A stretch of DNA of 11,706 bases from Stephanodiscus triporus (lineage: Eukaryota > Bacillariophyta > Thalassiosirophyceae > Thalassiosirales > Thalassiosiraceae), in NCBI GenBank assembly GCA_036939755.1, contig JALLAZ010000849.1:1-11706 (forward strand). The letters run 5' to 3'. The position numbers and the translations under genes were made by a program. A model generated the notes under the pieces. That model made no database searches. It worked only from the letters and a program-made list of their open reading frames with translations, and had not been told where the DNA came from. This document shows positions 1 through 5,832 of the stretch, one piece after another (position 1 is the stretch's first letter; every line of letters starts with the position of its first letter).

Positions 1-485
1 TCGGCTCGTCCTTGCCATGAAGTGCCTTCGCCCCCAGATTCGATCAGACGCCGCGCGATTCACCATCGGAGCAGAGGTGTTATAATCTAGACGATTTTTA
101 CTAGAGTAGTAATTTAGCGTTGGGCCTAGCACGTGTTACTAGCTGGGCGACGAAAGTAGAAGCAACCTGACAGATTGCCGGAACTTTTTTAATCCAGTAA
201 ATAAAATAGACGCAATATTTGGAATTTGATCCCCGCGCGCGCGGCGCCGCCCCTTCTCGTGACCTCACTCTTCTCTCTCTTCTCTCGCGGTGCGTCCTCA
301 GATACGGAGTCCCGTCCTCCCCGAAACGTGAGGAGGGTCCGAGGGATCATTTTTTCAACCCATCATCTTCGTCCTCCCGTCGTTGCGATGAGATCGTCGA
401 CGTCCGTCCCTGGATGGTTCTCGTTCCCCCCGCCCGACGACGACGACGGCCCATCGCGCGGCGATGCGAGGTCCCTCCCCGAATA
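1..485. other. Upstream region, no supported gene
   Basis: The first 230 bases are mixed to AT-rich and show no convincing reading frame. Bases 230-340 are very GC-rich, with a CT-rich run at about 268-285 that would suit a 5' leader or the end of an intron. A frame starting at ATG 388 and closing at 486 has G or C in most third positions and could be a short upstream exon of the next gene or an upstream ORF. I cannot decide between these. Confidence 0.4.
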
Positions 486-701
486 ATGCTGCGCGCCTCG
501 TCGTTCAGGTCAGTCGCCGACCTGACCAAGTCGGCCAACGAGCGGGGGACGGGAACGTCCCGCCGCCCCGACGAGGGCGGTCGCATCGTCGGCGGCGTCA
601 GCGAGGCGCCCGGGGCGGAGGCGGCGGCGGGCAGACGCGAGCCGCTCGTCGGGCCGACAGACGACGACTTGGATGATTCGTCGTGCGCTGCGGACGAATA
701 G
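486..701 (+). CDS. Hypothetical small protein (71 aa), tentative
   Basis: This frame opens at ATG 486 and ends with TAG at 699-701. Third codon positions are almost all G or C, as in the clearly coding genes further along. The product begins MLRASSFRSVADLTKSANER, is rich in Gly, Arg and Ala in the middle, and ends acidic (DDDLDD followed by SSCAADE). No domain is recognised. The start is uncertain. A second frame from ATG 388 also has strong third-position GC and would join in frame if bases 471-508 (GT...AG, 38 bases) were an intron, giving 91 residues. That is unusually short for an intron and its donor (GTCCCT) is poor. The minus strand is also open across 347-745 and shares the same wobble positions, so codon bias alone cannot settle the strand. 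Confidence 0.35.
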   Translation: MLRASSFRSVADLTKSANERGTGTSRRPDEGGRIVGGVSEAPGAEAAAGRREPLVGPTDDDLDDSSCAADE

Positions 702-1019
702 CGAGGGCGTGGACGCAGTATTCCCCCGGCGGGAGCGGCGGTCATGGATGATGGGGGGCTTGGTGTGCGCTATGCGTGGCACCCTTTTAGACAACACGGT
801 GTGGGCAGGCCTTAATTTGTAAATATGCGTATGTACAGTATTTTCATTCCCCGCCATTTTTCAGCGTCAAAAATATAAGGTATTTGTGCCGCCGCGCCGC
901 CGCTCACTCATTGTATGTGGCCAACAGTTCTTCACGAATCAAACATTGCGCAAAAACAAGTCCAACCCTTTTATGCCTGTGCCACCATCCAAGAGGAGGA
1001 GCAGGCAGACAAGAGAGCG
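702..1019. other. Intergenic spacer, 3' UTR and 5' leader
   Basis: This stretch has no supported gene. A TGTAAA motif near 820 in an AT-richer run could serve as a polyadenylation signal for the upstream gene. On the minus strand bases 851-861 read AAAAATGGCGG, a motif similar to the repeat upstream of the DRC4 gene. An ATG at 915 is in frame with the next gene and would lengthen its product by 35 residues. Confidence 0.4.
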
Positions 1020-1427
1020 ATGCGGAATCAAACAGCCGCCGCACTAAGTATTTTTCTTCTAGGCATCGTTCGCCTGAGATCTTGGTCACCTCCCCCTCAA
1101 CAACGGAAGCACGCTCGATCTTGCTGTCGCGAACTGCGCTTTCGTCTTCCTCCGTCGACCATTTTCCTTGCGGCTGATGATGAAGGAGAACCATCGGGGG
1201 GTGGGGAGACCGCCGAAAACGACAGCGAAGAATACGGAAATAGTGCGGGGGCAGTCTACGGAGTCAGCTACATCGGAGGAGATCCTTGCGGCTCTAAGTA
1301 CAACGAAGATCCATTCGATGTCGCTTCTGCCGAATCTCCCTTCAAGCCGGGTATACCCGACGATATGAAAGATAGGATCGCGGCTTTAGCGCGAAAAAAG
1401 TTGCCAAAATCACAGGGAGAGGCGTGA
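1020..1427 (+). CDS. Hypothetical protein with leader-like N-terminus (135 aa)
   Basis: An open frame runs to TGA at 1425-1427. I chose ATG 1020 because residues 5-17 then form a hydrophobic core (AAALSIFLLGIV) right at the N-terminus. They are followed by a basic Arg/Ser/Pro stretch to about residue 50, the order expected of a signal peptide plus transit peptide. The phenylalanine typical of diatom plastid cleavage sites is not at the expected place, so plastid import is only possible. Starting at ATG 915 would give 170 residues and bury the hydrophobic segment. The mature part is acidic and Gly-rich. It holds GVSYIGGDPCGSKYNEDPFD and then KPGIPDDMKDRIAALARKK, which look like conserved, folded sequence rather than chance reading. 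No membrane segment is seen in the mature part. I do not recognise the family. The gene converges with the minus-strand gene ending at 1976. Confidence 0.6.
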   Translation: MRNQTAAALSIFLLGIVRLRSWSPPPQQRKHARSCCRELRFRLPPSTIFLAADDEGEPSGGGETAENDSEEYGNSAGAVYGVSYIGGDPCGSKYNEDPFDVASAESPFKPGIPDDMKDRIAALARKKLPKSQGEA

Positions 1428-1975
1428 AAAGTCGCTCGGGAATATTCGTCGACGCAAATACATGTTTTAGAGACAAGGGCGGTCCGCCTCCTCATCTGTT
1501 TCCCGGATGTCCACGTCCTCACATGGCGACGCCGCTAACGTGCCGCCAGCGGTGTTTTGAATCGTAAACAACTGACGATATGAATAGTGTACGATAAAAC
1601 AAGCAGCAACTATTGCTGATGATTCTCAAGTACATAAAGAGGACTTCAATCGGCTAGTAACGCTGGGATTCGCCCTGTATCAAATTTTCATGTCTGTACA
1701 TGTATTACTAGTAGCATTATGTCTTATCGGCGTTGTTCTCTCTTTAGACTGCTCATCGTGGGCGCCGCACAGCGAGGAAATAATGCATACGATACCGGGG
1801 CCAAAATACTGCTTGGCATTGTTAATGGACCATTTCAGTAAGTCTTTGCCTTTAGGGGGTACTATTGCATAAGACCTATCGGCTGCGAGAATCGGTGCAA
1901 TCGGTCCACGAAACGCGTACAAATAATCTCGTCGCAAGACGTAAGATCCCCTACGCGACCTGCAATAAAGTGATT
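1428..1975. other. Convergent intergenic spacer (548 bases)
   Basis: This lies between two convergent genes and should hold both 3' UTRs. It is AT-richer than its flanks. It contains one short plus-strand frame, listed separately at 1690-1872. No RNA gene, repeat family or mobile element is recognised. Confidence 0.4.
1690..1872 (+). CDS. Possible tiny secreted protein (60 aa), doubtful
   Basis: ATG 1690 opens a 60-residue frame whose N-terminus, MSVHVLLVALCLIGVVLSLD, reads as a good signal peptide. A Cys/Trp-containing tail without recognisable similarity follows. Codon use shows no third-position GC bias, unlike the surer genes here. A GTAAGT sequence at 1838 could be a splice donor, but I found no convincing acceptor before the opposing gene. 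A chance reading frame in a 3' spacer is as likely as a gene. Confidence 0.15.
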   Translation: MSVHVLLVALCLIGVVLSLDCSSWAPHSEEIMHTIPGPKYCLALLMDHFSKSLPLGGTIA

Positions 1976-2464
1976 TTATTCGCATTCCCATTCTGGTCTT
2001 CCCTTGTAAGATTCGACCTCCACGCACTGCTCTGCTCCTTCCAACGTTCCATCCGTTTTCCTCATCGCCTTTGGATCGACTCCGTTGAACCAGGCATACC
2101 TGTTAGGATGTCGTTGCGAATACGTGTATTTTGCGAGCAGGTGCATTGTGAGCGAGGAATAATCTCAGTGACGAGAGAGGCAGCGGCACACGAGGGGGGA
2201 GCGGGCGTCTTACTCCTCCGGCTCGGAGGTGCACACGACGTGGGGCTTCTCGCCCTCGGTTATGACCACCTCGTCGTTCGTGACGTAGCACGTAACGTCA
2301 TCGTCGAACTCGTCGACGATGACATCCGCTGCCACGCCCTTGGGCGACACCGACGAACACAGCGGCCTTAGCGCCGGCGACGATCTCATTCGCTTTGACG
2401 TCGTGGAAAATGCGGTCGCATCGACGACGAAGAAAACGACACAGATGAAAATTAGTAGGATCAT
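1976..2464 (-). CDS. Conserved-looking plastid-targeted small protein (124 aa, two exons)
   Basis: Exon 1 is 2214-2464 and exon 2 is 1976-2099, both read on the minus strand. The 114-base intron (2100-2213) starts GTAAGA and ends AACAG. Splicing joins GA to G, restoring a Glu codon and replacing an in-frame stop that would end the protein at residue 84. Exon 2 encodes EYAWFNGVDPKAMRKTDG, then a Cys-containing tail ending RPEWECE and TAA at 1976-1978. Residues 1-18 are a strong signal peptide (MILLIFICVVFFVV core) followed by ATA-F at 16-19, the ASAFAP-type site of diatom plastid proteins. A short basic Ser/Arg transit region follows (20-40). The mature part has Cys at 59, 78, 109 and 123 and is acidic, so a small soluble lumen or stroma protein is plausible. 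I do not recognise the function. It is divergent from the gene at 2900. Confidence 0.75.
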
Positions 2465-2899
2465 GGCGCGTGCGATTCAAAGATGAGGCTGACTGCGTTG
2501 TCGTCGATTGCCAACTGCGGGTGTTATGAGGAATCAAGCAGAGAGTCCAAGTGAAGAGAGAGGAGGAGGACGAGAACTTTGCTTTGCCCAGGCCGGCAAG
2601 GAAAAGTGGTGTCAGCTTAAAACCAAAGGTTCGATGTATCTATTCCTATGTACACTATCGTAAGTAGAGTAGAGTAGTATTTATCAACCTTCTCTATCTA
2701 ATTCATGATTGCCGCGCCGCGTCAGCGATAAAAAAATAACACACGGAACATGAGACATCATGAGAGGGAGAGGGTGCGAGGTAAGAATGAATCGTAAGTA
2801 TCGTATATCGTAGGCACTCCGCAACTAACAACGCTTTCATTCGATCCTACCCGACGCTGCTTCGCGGACGATCGATAAATCGCGCCCAGCACCCAACAA
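2465..2899. promoter_or_regulatory. Divergent promoter region (435 bases)
   Basis: The region separates the start codons of two genes transcribed away from each other and must hold both 5' leaders and promoters. It includes a purine-rich run near 2555-2575, a GTAGA/GAGTAG tandem near 2665-2680, and repeated CGTA-containing words near 2790-2812. No consensus TATA box or named site stands out. The start at 2900 follows CCAACAAATG, a favourable A-rich context. Confidence 0.5.
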
Positions 2900-3899
2900 A
2901 TGACATTCCTCCCGACCCACCCGTCGGCATTCGCGACTCGCCGTCCGACGCTCGCGACGCTACGTACCGCGACGGCCGCGACGGCCGTCCCTCCGTTCGC
3001 GACGGGGTCGTCGTTTCCCACGTCTTCTCTTCCGCCGTTCGCGTCATCGTCGACGGTGGGCGATCACGCGACCGCGACCGCCGCGACGATCGCGCCGTCG
3101 ATGACGACAATGTCGACGTCGTCGACGTCGTCGGCCGACGGGGCCTTCGAGGCCGTCGTCCCGAATCCAGCGCCCCTCGCGGCCATGGGATCGGTCGTGC
3201 TACTGTGCGTCGCGGCCGGGTACGTCTGGGCCAACGACGTGGTGCCCGTTTCTAGGACGAAGCTCGCCATCTCCAAGAGTCGCGGCGGTGAGTTTGGCAC
3301 CGTCTCTTGACTTGAATGCCACGGCAGGCGCAGCCTACGACGACCGTTCGCGTGCGCCGATCAAAATTTAGCTTTAATGAAAAACAATGCGCGTGGCGTT
3401 TCCCCTCAATCGATTTGTATTTCTTGTCTATTGCGATTGCAGAGGTTCGAGAATATTTGGATGGCCTCAGACCTGCCGAAGATGCAATTGTGGATGATGA
3501 TACATCATATTCAGCAACTCTAGCTGTCTCGGATGATCCAAGTGCTCACGTGAAACAAAGTGACGTCAGTGATATAAAACCAAACGTGGGAGATGGCCGC
3601 GATTTTGAAAGGTGGCTTTTCGCCGACTGGCTGAATAAACCCTACAAGAAGGGAGGGCGCCAAAAAGAACCGGCGCTTCCCATATTGAAACAAGCAAAGT
3701 GGAATTCGGGAGATAATCCCGTTCTGGTCACAGCAGCAATGTGAGTGATACTTTACAACATTGGGGTGGTACTTACAAATTAATGCATGTTTTTTTAATC
3801 GTATCTCATTATTTGCCTGTTGTTTTTACATTATCAAATGTTGGCAGCATGATGCTGGGTGTCGTTTTGGCATCCATCACAGAGAGAATTGCCACGTGA
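2900..3899 (+). CDS. Two-membrane-segment protein, probably organellar (245 aa, three exons)
   Basis: Exons are 2900-3287, 3443-3740 and 3848-3899. Intron 1 (155 bases) starts GTGAGT and ends GCAG; intron 2 (107 bases) starts GTGAGT and ends GGCAG. Both joins keep the frame: G|AG makes Glu130 in SRGEVREYLDGL, and AT|C makes Ile229. Residues 1-88 are rich in Ser, Thr, Ala and Pro, with Arg at 14, 15 and 22 and few acidic residues. That is targeting-peptide-like but lacks a hydrophobic signal core; a SAFA tetrapeptide at 9-12 is of note. Membrane segment 1 is about 91-110, just before VPVSRTKLAISKSRGE. A polar acidic middle follows, then ERWLFADWLNKPYKKGGRQK at 185-204, and membrane segment 2 is about 221-239 (VLVTAAIMMLGVVLASI). 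The family and role are not recognised. Exon 1 is GC-rich while exons 2 and 3 are clearly less so. Confidence 0.75.
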
Positions 3900-3916
3900 C
3901 GGGTCGGATGACTGAA
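3900..3916. other. 17-base gap between convergent stop codons
   Basis: Only 17 bases separate the TGA of the 245-residue gene (3897-3899) from the TAG of DRC4 (complement of 3917-3919). Each transcript's 3' UTR and cleavage site must therefore lie inside the other gene's coding strand region, so the two messengers are expected to overlap tail to tail. Confidence 0.7.
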
Positions 3917-5290
3917 CTACTCCTTACTAATATTATTATCCATGTACGAAATTGGAGATTTTGGTGCGGCGCCTTCCATGAGTGTACGATGTCGGTCTAG
4001 CATTGCCTTGTGGGCATCCTGAATATGTTTTAGTCTTTGTCGCAACAATTCTTCCTGTGATTTCTTCTCGTTGATAACATCTACAACACACACGTGCGAT
4101 TTGTCCAAAGTATCCAAATCAATGTTCGCTTTTCGAAGGACTTCTGCTATCGCGGCGGTATCCCTCTCGCCCCTCAGTGTTATTTTGCTAAGTTTACGCT
4201 CCAGCATCAAATTCTGAAAATTTGAACTCTGTTGCGCCGAATGAATCGATTGCTGTGCCTTCTTCTTCCATGCGTCACGATCAATCTCTAAGGCCTGTAG
4301 CTTTTGGAATAAGACCTCGTGGTCCCATTCCGCTTCCTTCAATTCGTCGTCTGCCCCACGTAGATCTTCGATTTGTGCATCTAAATCGCGTTTCTGTTTG
4401 TGAAAGTCAACCAAATCAGATTGCAGCTTATGCAATTCTCCCGTCTTCGACTTAAGTGGGACTACAATGTCATTGTTTCGATCTCGCAGCACGCTCAACA
4501 ACCGTCGATCGTGTCGATCTTGCTCTCGTAGCAACACAACTTCCCTTCGAAGCGTAGCGATCTTATCCAAGTTCTCGTTCATTGTGATGCCACAACTCGT
4601 TCTCATTTGTTTTATCTCTTGCTCATTCTTTTCCATGACATGTTTGATTGCGTCGTCATTCTGACGGCTCAACTCCATCGTTTCGCCCATCAACCTCTTC
4701 GTGGAGTCTTCCCGCGTACGCTTGAATTGGCTTTCGTAATACGCAGCCAGGTTACTTATCTTGAGACTTGCCTCTTCCCGCAATGCCGTTACTTCGTCAT
4801 TGCAACCTCCACACATTGATGTTTTCAGTCTTTCATAAGATCTCGTCGTTTCCGCCATTCGATTTGATATGTCGTGTAGACCGTTGTACAGCTGGCCGAT
4901 CTCGTTGTGATGCATATCCGACAAGGATTGATGATCAATAAATAGCCCTGATGTCTTCCCGGATAGCTCAACTTGGTTTGCAAACAAGAGTTGCTTGATT
5001 GTTTGCTTGTTCGCGCCAAGATCAATGATGTGCCTGTCCTTGATTCCCTCCAACCGATGTTCTTTGCCTAGCAGGGCTTGCCTCCTCTCATCTCTTTCCT
5101 TCTTTTCGATTTCCCAATAACCCTTCAGCGATTCCGACTGCATTCGGAATTGTCCCTCGAGCGAATTCTCCCGTTCCTTTTCCCCCCGCAACGACATTGC
5201 CATTAAAAGCAAGTCTTGACGATGTTGTTCCTCCGGGTCGACATCCTTCTTCTTTTTCGATTCGCCTTGCTTCTTCTTCGTTGGTGCCAT
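3917..5290 (-). CDS. DRC4: Dynein regulatory complex subunit 4 (GAS8 family), 457 aa
   Basis: DRC4/GAS8 is a coiled-coil part of the nexin-dynein regulatory complex, which links outer doublet microtubules and coordinates dynein motors in motile cilia. The gene is one uninterrupted exon from ATG 5288-5290 to TAG 3917-3919. The product starts with a Lys-rich MAPTKKKQGESKKKK tail, as family members do, and is then almost wholly charged heptad-like helix. Family landmarks are FRMQSESLKGYWEIEKKERD at 48-67, ELKEAEWDHEVLFQKLQALE at 316-335 and NFQNLMLERKLSKI at 357-370. These line up with the animal protein's FWEI, LKDLQWEHEVLEQR and FKNLVLERKL stretches. Length is close to the animal form (about 478). 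A CGGC pair of cysteines at 160-163 is unusual within the coil. Base composition is less GC-rich than the neighbouring enzymes and there are no Asp or Ser runs. In a diatom it would serve the sperm flagellum; expression in gametes is inference. Confidence 0.88.
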   Translation of the reverse strand: MAPTKKKQGESKKKKDVDPEEQHRQDLLLMAMSLRGEKERENSLEGQFRMQSESLKGYWEIEKKERDERRQALLGKEHRLEGIKDRHIIDLGANKQTIKQLLFANQVELSGKTSGLFIDHQSLSDMHHNEIGQLYNGLHDISNRMAETTRSYERLKTSMCGGCNDEVTALREEASLKISNLAAYYESQFKRTREDSTKRLMGETMELSRQNDDAIKHVMEKNEQEIKQMRTSCGITMNENLDKIATLRREVVLLREQDRHDRRLLSVLRDRNNDIVVPLKSKTGELHKLQSDLVDFHKQKRDLDAQIEDLRGADDELKEAEWDHEVLFQKLQALEIDRDAWKKKAQQSIHSAQQSSNFQNLMLERKLSKITLRGERDTAAIAEVLRKANIDLDTLDKSHVCVVDVINEKKSQEELLRQRLKHIQDAHKAMLDRHRTLMEGAAPKSPISYMDNNISKE

Positions 5291-5309
5291 CGTCGTTTGG
5301 TTATGTACG

Positions 5310-5481
5310 AAAAAAAAATGGCGAAAATCAATATTTCGGTACCGCAGTGTGTTTCAACAATGCGCTGCTCCAACTGATGCAATGGAACTACTGATTGTTG
5401 CCCTCGTCGTGTCTATATTTCACCAGAAGAATCCAACATTGAATTTTTCAGGTTCACACAAGAAAAAAAATGGCGAGAATC
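5310..5481. repeat. Direct repeat pair: A-run plus TGGCGARAATC
   Basis: Bases 5310-5329 and 5462-5481 match at 18 of 20 positions, each a run of eight or nine A followed by TGGCGAAAATC or TGGCGAGAATC. They are in the same orientation, 152 bases apart, and the first copy ends about 20 bases upstream of the DRC4 start codon. They may be promoter elements or a chance A-run with a shared tail. Confidence 0.5.
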
Positions 5482-5661
5482 CAAACCGTGCACTCCTGCG
5501 CACCCCTGGCAGACATAAAAAGTACATAACAATATTCATGCTTTTATGTTTTATTCTATTGGAGATGGAAATATCTTAGAGAAGATGACAAGAGCGACCC
5601 TGAAATTAGGCTCCTCGCCAATACATCCATGACGCAACGACAAATGATAAATGTGGGGCAC

Positions 5662-5683
5662 ATTCACATGTCTCAATGTGAAT
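5662..5683. other. Small inverted repeat in ADE2 3' region
   Basis: ATTCACAT (5662-5669) and ATGTGAAT (5676-5683) are perfect complements separated by six bases. The hairpin lies about 150 bases past the stop codon of the purine gene and could sit in its 3' UTR. Confidence 0.4.
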
Positions 5684-5832
5684 TTTCTTCTGCCGACTAT
5701 AACTCTTTTTTTTAAGATTCTTATTATGTGATACTTTTGGCAAGAGGTTTGCTATCTCCAAGCGGGTCGACACGAACGAACCACAATGGATGATCCTTAC
5801 TATCGTCGATTAAACATTATATATAGCGATGT

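Larger units (their letters stand above)
5291..5832. promoter_or_regulatory. Spacer: ADE2 3' UTR and DRC4 promoter
   Basis: The two flanking genes both run on the minus strand, so this 542-base AT-rich spacer should hold the 3' UTR of the purine gene (high coordinates) and the promoter of DRC4 (low coordinates). It contains a 20-base direct repeat and a small hairpin, listed separately. I see no complete X-box (RFX) site of the type known from animal ciliary genes, only a GTTGCC half-site at 5397-5402. Confidence 0.5.

Noticed and set aside
347..745. Minus-strand 132-residue frame opposite the first small gene
   Set aside because: It is low in complexity, Arg/Ser-rich, and shares wobble positions with the plus frame. 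The plus product has a more natural composition with an acidic end. It is kept only as an alternative.
1680..2027. Minus-strand 115-residue frame
   Set aside because: It overlaps exon 2 of the 124-residue gene in another frame and runs through its 3' UTR; the spliced exon explains the conserved-looking sequence.
1865..2371. Plus-strand 168-residue frame
   Set aside because: It is antisense to both exons and the intron of the spliced plastid-type gene and shows no domain of its own.
5397..5402. GTTGCC as an RFX X-box for a ciliary gene
   Set aside because: Only a half-site is present; the second half expected for a full X-box is missing, and RFX control is not established for this lineage.
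5382..5579. Plus-strand 65-residue frame with hydrophobic ends upstream of DRC4
   Set aside because: It lies in an AT-rich spacer, where hydrophobic readings are common. Its KKNGEN string comes from the A-run/TGGCGA repeat, which reads KKNGEN in another frame at the first copy too.
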